Made by a program: the position numbers and the translations under genes. 64,000 bases of DNA from Rhizobium sullae. GTDB lineage: Bacteria; Pseudomonadota; Alphaproteobacteria; Rhizobiales; Rhizobiaceae. Each line of letters starts with the position of its first letter. The first letter of the stretch is position 1. The stretch is taken from contig NZ_FWER01000023.1 in the NCBI RefSeq assembly GCF_900169785.1, positions 52,643-116,642 on the forward strand, given 5' to 3'. Positions 52,020 to 61,719 of this stretch are shown here, in pieces. The notes below the pieces were generated by a model. The model had not been told where the DNA came from, made no database searches, and saw nothing but the letters and a program-made list of their open reading frames with translations.

Positions 52020-55000
52020 TCAGTTCAAGGTGAAGCTGAGACCCGCGCCCACACCGACATCACCGTCGGCGACCGTGCCGGAAAGGTTGGCTCGAACGCG
52101 TCCGTCTTCGCTGGTGTAGCCGGCACCGAAGGCAAGCGCGCCTTCGCCCTTCCAGAAACCGCCGCCCATCGCCACGCTCAGCTTGCCTGGACGATCGTCG
52201 TAGCGGAGGGAAGCCGCAGCAAGTCCTATCGCGGCCGCCGCCCTGGCCTCTGAGCGGATGTTGCCCATCTCCCGGTTCAATTGGCCGAACTTCTGGTCGG
52301 TATAATCGTTGGCTGATTCAATGGCATAATTCACGCGATTGTCGGTGTAGGACTTTGCCTCGGTGAAGCTCTGGTTCAATTGAGCGACATTGACCGCATC
52401 GGTGTTGGCAACACCCCTGCCGACATTCGAGATGACAACCGGTGCATTTACGTCACCGCCCTGCAAGGTCAGGCTGTTCTTCTTGCTGCCATCCGGGTTG
52501 AGGTCATAGAAAACCGCGCTGTCGTTGATATTTCCGATGCCGCCCTGCAGATCCTCGATTGCCGTATTGGTCGCATGAAGTTGGGAACCGTTGATGGCGT
52601 CGGTGCTATCGGCGGAAATGCGCCCGGCGGCGACGTTTGTCACGGTCCTTTCCGCGCCATCGGCGCCAACACTGACGGTCCCGACTGGCGCGGTTCCCGC
52701 AAAGTCGTACCGGGTGCCTCGAATTGTGGTCCCCGACGTACCAACGGCCGCTTCCGTCACGGAACCCGAACCGAGAGCGACATCATTGGCGTTGTTCGCC
52801 TGTGCGCCCTGGCCGAGTGCGACCGCACCCGTCCCCGTCGCCGTGGACCCGTGACCGGCAGCCACGCTGTCGGTCCCGCTCGCCACGCTTTCAGGACCGA
52901 TCGATACGCTGTCAGTGCCTGAGGCGATGGAGTCGGCCAGCGTCGAATTGGCATGGAAGTATTTGATACCGCCGCCATTGGCGATGTTGGTGAGGGCATT
53001 GTCGACGGCCGTGAAGCCATCATAGACGGTCGTATAGCTGCCGCCCTGGATGTTGTAGGTCGGGCCGGTGACCGTGCCGTCCGGGTTGATCGTCGTGCCG
53101 CCGCCGATCAGGTTGGTGATGTTGGTGCCGAGGCCCTTGAGCTGGCTGACGTTCACACCGTCGGTATCAGCCGAACCGGCCGCGACATTGGTCAGCTTGC
53201 GTTCCGCTCCGGCCGAGCCGAAGGACACCTCGCCGGCCGAGTTCTGCAAGGCGGCAAGGCCAAAGCCGGCGTAGTTCGTCTGCGCGCCCACCGTGGTGAT
53301 CGATTGCGCACCAAGCGCGACGCTATTGATGTGGTTGCTCGTTGCGCCCGCACCGAGCGCAACGGACTGAACGCCTGCCGCCGTCGAATTGGTGCCGAGC
53401 GCAACACCGTCGGCCAGCATGACATGCGCGTTCTGACCGATCGCCGTGCCGCCCGGTGCTAGCTGGTCGACGATCGCGCCATTGCCGATGCCGATGCCGT
53501 TGTCACCGTTGACCACGGTCGTCGGACCGACAGCAATCGATTCAGCCCCGACAGCAAGGGAATCGCCGGCCGTCGAATTGGCATGAAAATACTGACTCGG
53601 CGTCGCTGCGACCGAGGCGATGGCGCCCTGGAGCTGGCGAATGGTGACCGCGTCCTGGGCGTTCGTGCCGTCCGCGACATTGGTGATCTGCCGGTATGAA
53701 GTGTTCGTGCCAACCGCTACCGCCCCCAGAAGCGTCTTGTCGGTCGTGTTGTATTCGATGAAGTTGGTTGGGCCGGCCGCGATCTGGCCGGTGGCGGGCG
53801 CGAGCGCCCGGTCGGAGATCGATCCGGAGCCGAGCGCTATGCCGCCGTCGATCGTCGCCTGGCTGTCGCGACCCAAGGCGAGCGAATTGTCCGCAACGGC
53901 GGTGGCGTCATAGCCGACCGCTGTGGAACCGATGCCTTGAGCGGAGGAGTCGCTGACGGGCAGCGTCCTGTCATTGGTGCGCACATACCGGATGCCGTCA
54001 CCATTTGCGTCGGTGAAGATTGTCGACGTATCGCCGGCGATGTTGTTGATCGTAGTACCGATATCGCCAATGGTATTGCCGAGATTGGCGATGTCGGTGG
54101 CGTTCTGCGTAACCTGCTGATTGGTCGCAAAGAGCTGCGATCCATTCACCGCGTCGGTCGAGCTGCCCGAGAGCTGCCCTGCCGCGACGTTCTGGATCTG
54201 GCGCTCGGCGCCCAGCGCGCCGACCGAGAACGCGCCGGCCGGCGTCGCGCCGGCAAAGGTGTAGGCCGTGCTGCCGATCGTCGCCCCGCCGACGGGCGTC
54301 GTCGTGCCCGACACCGAATTGAGGCCGATGGCGACGTCGCCGGCATTGTTGGCCACCGCGTTCGGCCCGATCGCTACCGAGTCGATCCCCAGCGCCTGCG
54401 AATCCGGCAGCGCCGAATTGGCGTGGAAGTACTTGATGCCGCCGCCGGTGTTGATGTTGTTGACGGTGGTGGCGAGGCTGTCGACCGCCTGGTTGGTGGC
54501 GAAGAGCTGCGAGCCGTTGATCGCGTCGGTCGAGCCGCCGTTGATCCGGCCTGCTGCGACATTGGTGATGGTGCGCTCGGCACCCGCTGCGCCGACGCTC
54601 ACCGTGGAAGTCGGCGTCGCCGTGCCGGCGAAGGTATAGACCGTGCCGTTGATCGTGGTGTTCGCCGTGCCCACCGCCGCTGCCGTGACCGAGCCCGAAC
54701 CCAAGGCGACATCGTCGGCATTGTTGGCGATGGCAGCGTCACCGAACGCGACCGCGCCTGCAGCGCCCGCACGACTGAAATTGCCGAGCGCCAACGAGCC
54801 CTGGCCGATCGCAACGTTGTTGTTGCCGATCGCGACCGCGCCATTGGCCATATTGGCCGCCGTAGCGGTCGCCGTGCCGTCGGCATTGGCGATGTTGTTG
54901 GCGCCGCCGGTGAAGGCGCCGGTGCCGCTCGCGTAGCTCGGATCACCGATGGCGACCGCGCCGTCGCCATAGGCGACGTTCTCGAAGCCGATAGCGACAG

Positions 55001-56672
55001 CCTTGCCGCCGCTCGCGAACGCCCTGGTGCCGATGGCGACGGCGTCGGCGGAGTCCGCGAAAGCCTCGCGACCGACCGCGATGGCGTTGGTTGCAGTCGC
55101 CCAGCTTTCGCGTCCCATCGCAATGACGTCGTTCCCGGACGCCGTCACGTCCGTGCCGACGGCGATGGCGTTGTCTCCACTGGCGCTATTCCCAAAATTG
55201 GTCGAACCGACATAGACGGAGCCTATGCCGGACGCCGTCGTCCCAACGCCGACAGCGACGGCATCAGTGGCAGTGGTTCGGGCGCCGCGGCCGAGGGCGG
55301 TACTGTTGATTCCGCTGGCGGCTGCGCCCAGTCCAAGCGCGGCTGCGTTCGCGGCGGTCGCCGTGGCGTTGTTGCCGAGCGCCGTGGTGGAGACGGCCGT
55401 GGCCTGGGCTCCCGACCCCGCCGCGACCGAGCCGAATCCGCTCGACACGGACTGATTGCCCAGGGCCAACGAGAAATCTGCCGAGGCATTGGCCACGGGA
55501 CCGAACGCTGACGAGCTAATCCCTGCAGCAATGGACGAGAAGCCGACGGCGGCAGAATCGGCGCCGGTGGCGGTGGCAATACGTCCACCGGCGAACGAAC
55601 GGTCGCCACTGGCCGTGGCGTTGCCGACCGCAGCGGAATTCGCTCCCGAAGCAACGCTGAAGGTGCCTAGAGCAACCGAACCGGCGCCCGTGGCCTGGGT
55701 AGCGGCGCCGAGCGCGACAGAGTTGGTGTTGTTCGCGACCGAGCCGGACCCCAGCGCCATCGCGGCGGGGCCTGAGGCCGCCGCATTCAAGCCGAGAGCC
55801 ACCGCGCTTCCTGCAGTCGCCCGGCTCTGGCGCCCCACCGCAATGGCGTCGACCTGAGACGCCAGTACGTCTGTGCCGAGGGCGATGGCGCTCTCTTGAA
55901 GGGCGCCCACTCCCGCAACAGTTCGGTTGCCAAGATTGATAGCGTTGATCGCGGTCGCTCTCGCCTGGAACCCGATGGCGATTGCATTCTGATTGCTTGC
56001 GACGGCGGAATTGCCTTGGGCAATGGCATCCAGTCCGGACGCTGTTGCCCCAAACCCGAGCGCGGTGGCGCGCAGCCCGGTCGCCCGGGTAACATAGCCG
56101 ATCGCCGTCGAGTTCGTCCCGTCGGCACGCGCGTTCAGGCCAAAGGCGGCCGCCCCTGTGGCTGCAACCGAGTTGACGCCGATGGAGCTTGCTCCGTCCC
56201 CGGTGGCTTGAGCGTTCCCGCCCAAGGCGAGTGCGTTGACGCCGGTCGCGCCCGCGAAGACACCTATGCCTATGGCGTTGAGGCCATTGACACCCATCGA
56301 ATAGCCGATGGCTATCGAAGCGTTGCCCGTTGCACTGTTAGAGGTGCCCAACGCAACGCTGTTCGCGCCATTCGCTTGGGCACCGTTACCGATCGCGACG
56401 GCGTTGCCGGCTGATGCCGTGCCGCCGCCGGCGGCATATTGTGCATGGGCGGGCGTCGCGAGGCCGATCGCGATCGCCGCCAGTCCGCCGCCGACGCCCA
56501 ACGTTCCGAGACCCAGACCCTTGCGCCGAATACCAAGAACACGATGGGCCATGCGAAGGATCGCCATCAGCCGCCGACGACGTGACCGGTCGCCGCTTTC
56601 ACCTGCGATGCGGTTGTTGGGGACACCGAACCGGGCCATGCGCTGAGTATGCCCTTCAATGCGTTCAATCAT
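52020..56672 (-). CDS. Trimeric autotransporter adhesin (YadA-like)
   Basis: The 1550-residue protein starts at ATG 56670-56672 behind GAGGAAA. A long basic leader and hydrophobic segment form an extended signal peptide ending near PAHAQ. A head region (about residues 75-620) has many YadA 14-residue repeats of the VALG/IAIG type. Stalk modules follow, with repeated KYFHANS neck motifs and NVAAG...STDA.NGSQL segments. The last 70 residues form the YadA membrane anchor (SLRYDDRPGKLSVAMGGGFW), ending FTLN. It should form a surface trimer mediating adhesion. Confidence 0.94.
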   Translation of the reverse strand: MIERIEGHTQRMARFGVPNNRIAGESGDRSRRRRLMAILRMAHRVLGIRRKGLGLGTLGVGGGLAAIAIGLATPAHAQYAAGGGTASAGNAVAIGNGAQANGANSVALGTSNSATGNASIAIGYSMGVNGLNAIGIGVFAGATGVNALALGGNAQATGDGASSIGVNSVAATGAAAFGLNARADGTNSTAIGYVTRATGLRATALGFGATASGLDAIAQGNSAVASNQNAIAIGFQARATAINAINLGNRTVAGVGALQESAIALGTDVLASQVDAIAVGRQSRATAGSAVALGLNAAASGPAAMALGSGSVANNTNSVALGAATQATGAGSVALGTFSVASGANSAAVGNATASGDRSFAGGRIATATGADSAAVGFSSIAAGISSSAFGPVANASADFSLALGNQSVSSGFGSVAAGSGAQATAVSTTALGNNATATAANAAALGLGAAASGINSTALGRGARTTATDAVAVGVGTTASGIGSVYVGSTNFGNSASGDNAIAVGTDVTASGNDVIAMGRESWATATNAIAVGREAFADSADAVAIGTRAFASGGKAVAIGFENVAYGDGAVAIGDPSYASGTGAFTGGANNIANADGTATATAANMANGAVAIGNNNVAIGQGSLALGNFSRAGAAGAVAFGDAAIANNADDVALGSGSVTAAAVGTANTTINGTVYTFAGTATPTSTVSVGAAGAERTITNVAAGRINGGSTDAINGSQLFATNQAVDSLATTVNNINTGGGIKYFHANSALPDSQALGIDSVAIGPNAVANNAGDVAIGLNSVSGTTTPVGGATIGSTAYTFAGATPAGAFSVGALGAERQIQNVAAGQLSGSSTDAVNGSQLFATNQQVTQNATDIANLGNTIGDIGTTINNIAGDTSTIFTDANGDGIRYVRTNDRTLPVSDSSAQGIGSTAVGYDATAVADNSLALGRDSQATIDGGIALGSGSISDRALAPATGQIAAGPTNFIEYNTTDKTLLGAVAVGTNTSYRQITNVADGTNAQDAVTIRQLQGAIASVAATPSQYFHANSTAGDSLAVGAESIAVGPTTVVNGDNGIGIGNGAIVDQLAPGGTAIGQNAHVMLADGVALGTNSTAAGVQSVALGAGATSNHINSVALGAQSITTVGAQTNYAGFGLAALQNSAGEVSFGSAGAERKLTNVAAGSADTDGVNVSQLKGLGTNITNLIGGGTTINPDGTVTGPTYNIQGGSYTTVYDGFTAVDNALTNIANGGGIKYFHANSTLADSIASGTDSVSIGPESVASGTDSVAAGHGSTATGTGAVALGQGAQANNANDVALGSGSVTEAAVGTSGTTIRGTRYDFAGTAPVGTVSVGADGAERTVTNVAAGRISADSTDAINGSQLHATNTAIEDLQGGIGNINDSAVFYDLNPDGSKKNSLTLQGGDVNAPVVISNVGRGVANTDAVNVAQLNQSFTEAKSYTDNRVNYAIESANDYTDQKFGQLNREMGNIRSEARAAAAIGLAAASLRYDDRPGKLSVAMGGGFWKGEGALAFGAGYTSEDGRVRANLSGTVADGDVGVGAGLSFTLN

Positions 56673-57135
56673 TGTACATTTCCTCGTTGCTACCCGGGCG
56701 CGCCGATGCCGCGGAGCTCGCCTTGGCCGTTGAAAAGATTGCTGGATCGGAGCACTCATCTTGCAGAGCACGCCCCATCTTCATCCCTTTGCTCTCGATC
56801 AGCTCGCGAGCGCTTTCCACTCCTGCCTGAGTAGGGGCCGGCACTGAATACAGCGCAGCGTCAGCCCGGTCCGGTGGTAGCTTGATCAACACAAGAGCGC
56901 GGCAGACGTCGAAATGGAGGGATGGGTCCTGATTGGTATAAGCCGGTGTGGTCAGCCCAAACACGAAACAAGCAAAGAAATAGTCAATCTCCGCCCCGCT
57001 TATCTGACCGGCGTATTGGCGCTGCAGAGCACTCCAGGCCGCTTCGACCCTTGGGACAAAGACTTCAGTTTCCGGGAACTGAATGTCCCCGGACGACCCA
57101 ACACACCGTATCGACTGATTTCCAGAAAGCTCCAC
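56665..57135 (-). CDS. Hypothetical protein preceding the adhesin gene
   Basis: The 156-residue frame starts at a GTG at 57135 with no clear ribosome-binding site, so the start may be further in. It overlaps the adhesin start by eight bases, which supports coupling. It contains ISGAEIDYFFACFVFGLTTP and PTQAGVESARELIES. No signal peptide or known family. The AraC-type direct repeat at 57197-57227 lies about 60 bases upstream. Confidence 0.6.
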   Translation of the reverse strand: MELSGNQSIRCVGSSGDIQFPETEVFVPRVEAAWSALQRQYAGQISGAEIDYFFACFVFGLTTPAYTNQDPSLHFDVCRALVLIKLPPDRADAALYSVPAPTQAGVESARELIESKGMKMGRALQDECSDPAIFSTAKASSAASARPGSNEEMYND

Positions 57136-57196
57136 GGCGCACCAAATGATTGTGTTGTCGCGAGGATAGCCACAGTCGATGGTGCACGTATTTTGC

Positions 57197-57227
57197 GAAA
57201 TTCCGGTTTCTTTTTAGAAAGATCCGG
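57197..57227. promoter_or_regulatory. AraC-type direct repeat before the adhesin operon
   Basis: GAAATTCCGG (57197-57206) and GAAAGATCCGG (57217-57227) are repeated with a 20-base start-to-start spacing. The full 31-base element, including the T-rich middle (TTTCTTTTTA), matches that at 58643-58673 at most positions. It lies 62 bases upstream of the first gene of the adhesin operon. Confidence 0.6.
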
Positions 57228-57464
57228 TCTGAGCTCGCCTTGTAGTAAGTGCGGCCGTTCCGTCGTAAAAGCTCAGAACAGATACCCTCGTCGCGACAAA
57301 ACGCAATATCGACCAGCGTTGACTTTCAGTAAAAATAAAATGATCAGGTGAGATCAGATAAGTATATTTGCGTGAGGCGAACTCGTGCCGTCGCTTTCAT
57401 GCTTCTCCCTGAAAAAATGAGACCGAATTCATTCACGAGATCAAGACGTCGCAGCGACAGGACA

Positions 57465-58376
57465 TCACCGTTGCTGCCTTACCTGTCTGGGAGTCCTGTT
57501 TCTGTGTTTCGACATGGTCACCGTCAGATGGCTCTGGTCTGAAAATCCGCTCAGATGGGCGATCTCGGCGATCGATAGTACGTTCTCGACGAGGAGTTTT
57601 TCAGCGAAATTCAGGCGCAGTCGAAGAACATATTTGTGCGGAGGCTCGCCGAAGGTCGTCGTAAAGGCCTGGATGAAATGGCGGGGAGAAAGGCCTGAAA
57701 CCGCCGCAAGCTCGGCCACTGTGATCTTGCTGGAAAACCTTGACTCCAACAGCTCGCGAACACGCACGGCACTGCGGTTCGACAGGCCGCCCCCTCTCCT
57801 TCGGCCCGACGGCAATGTGTCCAAGCCTGTATAATTTCGGACGATATGCACACCAAAGATGGTGATTAGCGATTCGATATAGATCTTGTTTGGAACTTTG
57901 CGTGCCAGTTCCGCCTTCAACATCTCCGCGAGATACAGCGCCCGAAGGTCTATGGCGCCGAGTGGGGGCGGCTGAAGTATGGTATGACCCGCGCCGAACT
58001 CATGCGCCGCCAGCTCCAGAAAGCGTTGAGGCGGCACAGTAACGATTACTTTCTCGCAAGTGGAAGACCATGTCACGTTGCGTTCTGTATTTGCTGGAGT
58101 AACGGATATCATCCCGGCGTCGCCATCGTATTCGTGCACGAGGTGATCGTTGAAAGACACCCTTATTCCAGGCGAAGGTGCGAGCATCACCGTCGCCAAA
58201 TGTTCCCGAGCCTTGAGCGCATGTGACCCGGGTAGCCGAACAACATGAGCCGCCGCACCTTGGTCCGTGATAACGCACAGCCCCTTGCTTTCCGAAATTT
58301 CGTCGAAGATGTGTGTATTTGCTTTTGGCCATTCGATCGGAGAATGGCGTTCTGCGACTTCACTTCTTCCCAGCAT
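57465..58376 (-). CDS. AraC-family transcriptional regulator (paralogue 3)
   Basis: The start at 58376 is chosen because the conserved part begins soon after it; a longer frame from 58505 adds 43 residues without coding character. The protein has the same layout as the other two: sensing domain, YIESLITIFGVHIVRNY, then the helix-turn-helix region ITVAELAAVSGLSPRHFIQA and SIAEIAHLSGFSDQSHLT. The repeat element is present in front of both this gene and the adhesin operon, so it probably regulates both. Confidence 0.88.
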   Translation of the reverse strand: MLGRSEVAERHSPIEWPKANTHIFDEISESKGLCVITDQGAAAHVVRLPGSHALKAREHLATVMLAPSPGIRVSFNDHLVHEYDGDAGMISVTPANTERNVTWSSTCEKVIVTVPPQRFLELAAHEFGAGHTILQPPPLGAIDLRALYLAEMLKAELARKVPNKIYIESLITIFGVHIVRNYTGLDTLPSGRRRGGGLSNRSAVRVRELLESRFSSKITVAELAAVSGLSPRHFIQAFTTTFGEPPHKYVLRLRLNFAEKLLVENVLSIAEIAHLSGFSDQSHLTVTMSKHRNRTPRQVRQQR

Positions 58377-58642
58377 CCCAGGCCTAACCTCAGTATCGTT
58401 GATCGGTCGAAACCGTTGCTTCAGCGCACAGGCAGTGATGGTCTGCCTGTGGCATCGGCCTCGGTCTCGATTGCAGAATTCGTAGGTCTCAAGGTCGAGC
58501 CGCACTGCCTGTTGGCGTCCGAATCGCCCAAAGCAGCATGGATATCGGAAGTTCCCTCAGTGCTCTATTGGAGTCATAGATATGATGACCGATCGATTGT
58601 CGTCATATGACCATGGACACATCTGGCGATGGATGTATTTCG

Positions 58643-58673
58643 GAAAAATCCGGATTCTTTCAGAAAAATCCGG
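58643..58673. promoter_or_regulatory. AraC-type direct repeat upstream of the araC gene
   Basis: GAAAAATCCGG occurs at 58643-58653 and 58663-58673, a perfect 11-base direct repeat 20 bases apart. The 31-base element resembles that before the adhesin operon (57197-57227). It would serve in autoregulation of the AraC gene downstream on the minus strand. Confidence 0.6.
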
Positions 58674-58844
58674 CACCACGTGACGTGATAACAGATGTTT
58701 CCGATTTGCCACACAAGTTCGCGGTGGCCGGCGGCTGATTGATGTGGCTGCTGTCAACTCACTGCATTTCACCGATTACCCGGTCTTTGCGTGAGCACAG
58801 ACACCGTTTGCGGATCCAGCCAAGATCACTTCAAGATTGATCAG

Positions 58845-59417
58845 TCACGTTGTGATATATCCATTCTCGCATAATGTGGTCGAATGCCAATGTTTGCGAG
58901 TCAATGCGCAGATGATTCCAGTCCACGACAGGTCGTCGTCAATCGCAATCCGGCACCCTAGATCTCTTGCCTCTGAAAGTGAACTAATCGCCAGCGCAGC
59001 GTCGGCAAAGGTCTGAATGCCGGTAAACTTGAGAACAAGCCGCGAGGCCAATTCAGGTCGAGCGGCAATCTGGTCGCGAATATGAGCCCAACTCCCAGGA
59101 TCGGAGACGTTGTCACTTGAGAGACTATATCCCAAAACCGACAGAGAATTGGATTCAAGCGCGTTCAGGACAAGCTTGAGCATATGCCGGTCGAGGACCG
59201 GCGCTTCCCCCAAAGCCTCCAGTGCGGGAACAAACACGGCGTCGGCGTGTTCTATCCCGTCTTGGTCAGTGAGGTGAGGAAAGCACTCGCCGTATAGAAC
59301 CTGGGCCGGATCATCAATGGCATGTATGCTCTGGACGATGAAGCCGATACGATCTTCGGCAATCGCTTCCTGGACAATGGAGACGTGCCGCTCATCGAGC
59401 AAATCGAGATCAACCAT
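58845..59417 (-). pseudogene. Truncated EAL-domain protein
   Basis: From ATG 59417 (GGGAGG upstream) the 190-residue frame resembles an EAL cyclic-di-GMP phosphodiesterase. The motif that should read EAL is ECF in LYGECFPHL. The frame follows the family to CRIAIDDD (the DDFG region) and then departs into unrelated sequence (LSWTGIICALTRK). The last third of the domain, with catalytic residues, is lost. It may still bind a ligand but is probably not an active phosphodiesterase. Confidence 0.6.
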
Positions 59418-59697
59418 GCAATCCTCCCGGCGCGAAAGATCTGCCGCGAGATTGCTTCTCATGCCCAAGCGTTCCGGCGGCTCGTGAAGAATTACGGCTC
59501 ACATCCTACCCACAATATCTTTCCCGGTGGGGATCCTTGCGGATCAACACTCTTAGGAGATTGCGGCGGCAAGCTGTTACTGACAGCCAATACTCGCAAG
59601 ATGGCCAAGCCAACCGCGGCACGAAGCGTCGGAAATCGCACAGAATGGGGTCCAGCCAGCACGAATTGCGTCAGCTATCGTAATCTATGCACTGTAA

Positions 59698-60897
59698 TTA
59701 TGAATCGCCGCGCCTGGCCAACCCTAGGCGCGCCCTAAGTTCGGCAATTTTGACGCGACTTACTGGAACCAGATGCGGCACCTCCCCGTCTAACTCGACC
59801 ACGGCACCATCGCCTTCCTTGCGGATCAACGAAACGAGGGGAATGGACACGATATGGCTACGGTGGACGCGCATGAAAGTGGCAGGATCGAGTCGCGCCT
59901 CGGCTTGCGAGATTGCCCACGGACACATGCGTTCTCGGCTGCCATCGTGAACGAGTGTATAGTGGGCATTTGCCTTTATGCTGCGGATCCGTCCGATCTC
60001 GATGAAACGGGTTCCGTCGGCGCCCTCGACAGGCACCCGCGTCGCTACGGCGACACCCGGCTGTCCACCAGGGCCCTGCGTTAGTTGTGTCTGTGCGTCG
60101 GCGGAACCCAAACCATTCCGGTCAAACGCCGACGCCTCACCATCCATAGTATCAGATCGGCTGGCGCGCGCTGAATTCAGCGAGCGGGACCGTGGTTCGG
60201 GTACGAGGAGCAGCAGAAAGCCGAAGATAATCAGAAAACACAAAGGGGATACTATTAGGGCTAAAGCCTCCCGGGAGACAGCCAGTCCGTTCGCCGCATG
60301 GTGGACGGGACTTCCCGGAACGAAGCGCATGCCGTACATGGCCGTAAAATGCATGCCAGAGACGGCGACTCCGAACGCAGTGGCACTTAGCGCTAGCCGC
60401 ATGCCGCCATGCCGGGCGAGAAAGATACGCAGACCGCCATAGGCCGCGCCCACGGCGATCACGACGGAAGCCACAACCATTGCATGCTGATGCTCGATAT
60501 TGATGGTGCCGGCAAGACCATGGATGCCGACATAGTGCATCGATGCGATGCCCAGGCCGAGCAGCAACGCCGAGAGGACCACCCGCGCATTCGAAGGCTC
60601 GCCGAGCGAGACGAAGAATAGCGAAATCCCCATGACAAGGGCGCAGATAAGAAAGGATACGACCGTCGGCAGGACAAGATAGGTGGCATCGAGGGGGATT
60701 GGCGCTGCCAACATGGCGACGAAATGCATGGTCCAGACGCCGACCGCAAGGAAGAAAGCCGCGCAGGCAAGCAACAGCCGGCGGTCGGCACTACCGGTGC
60801 CCCGCACACGGGCCGCAAGCCCGAATCCTGTGTATCCCCCCAGGATGGCGATCACCACCGAAAGCGCGACCAGGAGGGGGTCGTGCCCTGCGAACAT
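59698..60897 (-). CDS. MHYT-domain sensor with LytTR DNA-binding domain
   Basis: The 399-residue protein starts with a seven-segment MHYT membrane domain with the repeated motifs TMHFVAML, SMHYVGIHG and GMHFTAMYG, thought to bind metal or sense a gas such as CO, NO or O2. After a variable linker, a C-terminal LytTR domain (about residues 300-395, with FMRVHRSHIVS) binds DNA. It is a one-component membrane regulator like CoxC/CoxH. Its targets are unknown; nearby candidates are the adhesin and repeat-protein genes. Confidence 0.9.
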   Translation of the reverse strand: MFAGHDPLLVALSVVIAILGGYTGFGLAARVRGTGSADRRLLLACAAFFLAVGVWTMHFVAMLAAPIPLDATYLVLPTVVSFLICALVMGISLFFVSLGEPSNARVVLSALLLGLGIASMHYVGIHGLAGTINIEHQHAMVVASVVIAVGAAYGGLRIFLARHGGMRLALSATAFGVAVSGMHFTAMYGMRFVPGSPVHHAANGLAVSREALALIVSPLCFLIIFGFLLLLVPEPRSRSLNSARASRSDTMDGEASAFDRNGLGSADAQTQLTQGPGGQPGVAVATRVPVEGADGTRFIEIGRIRSIKANAHYTLVHDGSRERMCPWAISQAEARLDPATFMRVHRSHIVSIPLVSLIRKEGDGAVVELDGEVPHLVPVSRVKIAELRARLGLARRGDS

Positions 60898-61274
60898 TCT
60901 CCCGCCTAACGGTGCGACGTCTTCCCTTGAATCATTTTAGGGTCATGCACTTTATTTGCAACGATCAATTTGCCGGCGTGAGATGGGCAATGGTCGCTTT
61001 GTGGCGGCCGAACGCTGGTGCGGCTGACGGCCGGCGCCAGTGCCGCCAATTTCGGCAAATCGCGCAGGGCAGATGCCGCGAAGGGACGGTCCGCACGCTC
61101 TACGAGGCCTCTGAACATGAAAGGGGCATGGATAGACGGTAGGCAGGTCATGAAAAATATGGCAAGTGCGACTTCCTGCACTTCGCATCGAAGCCTACCG
61201 AGCGTGCTGTTTCCTGTCGGCGGCGACCGGAGCAAAATCAGCCCGCCTGCCCCCGGCACGGTCTTCTGGGGCGT
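60898..61274. other. Gene-free stretch beside the transposase remnant
   Basis: About 375 bases. Minus-strand frames here continue from the ISL3 remnant but no longer resemble transposase. Nothing functional is recognised apart from the upstream region of the MHYT gene. Confidence 0.3.
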
Positions 61275-61698
61275 CGACAAGAGAGCAGCATTCCGCTGGA
61301 CTTGTCTAAGGATGGTGTCGTCGCTGATCGACATCCCGAGCCGTTGCATCAAGCGTTCGCCGGCTCGCCCGCCCGTATTATGGCCAAGCAGTCCGACTGT
61401 TTCGGCGACCTACTTGTGCGGCAGGCATATGGGGAGGCAATCGCTGGGATCCGGTCATTAAACGTTTTCCGTTTGCACTGCCGATGTGTGCAACGCCAGC
61501 GGCTCAACTGGAGCTTCACCGTCACGGCATTACCTTGGATCGGCTGGTCTTGAAGCCTGCGGTACGACCAGCCGTGCCGATTTCTACTCCGGCATCGACA
61601 ATCAGGGCATATGCCTGACATTGGCCCGTAGGCAGACACAACCCAATGCCTTTGTCGGTAATTACTACGCTCTGCACTCTAATACCCGGACCGAGCGA
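61275..61698 (-). mobile_element. ISL3-family transposase remnant
   Basis: Three minus-strand frames in succession give ISL3 transposase N-terminal sequence: GPGIRVQSVVITDKG, then ICPDCRCRSRNRHGW with SYRRLQDQPIQG and VKLQLSRWRC, then VAETVGLLGHNTGG and GERLMQRLGMSISDDTILRQ. The zinc-binding Cys cluster is visible. Two frameshifts and the loss of the DDE catalytic part make it inactive. No terminal repeats were identified. Confidence 0.75.
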
Positions 61699-61719
61699 CC
61701 ATTTCGATTTCGTTCGCAT

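Noticed and set aside
53937..55511. Long plus-strand open frame (524 codons) opposite the adhesin gene
   Set aside because: It is antisense to a GC-rich repetitive gene, where long complementary frames are expected. No signal, domain or ribosome-binding site supports it.
60906..61352. Minus-strand frame of 148 codons as an independent gene
   Set aside because: Its first 25 residues are the third segment of the ISL3 transposase remnant; the remainder has no coding character.
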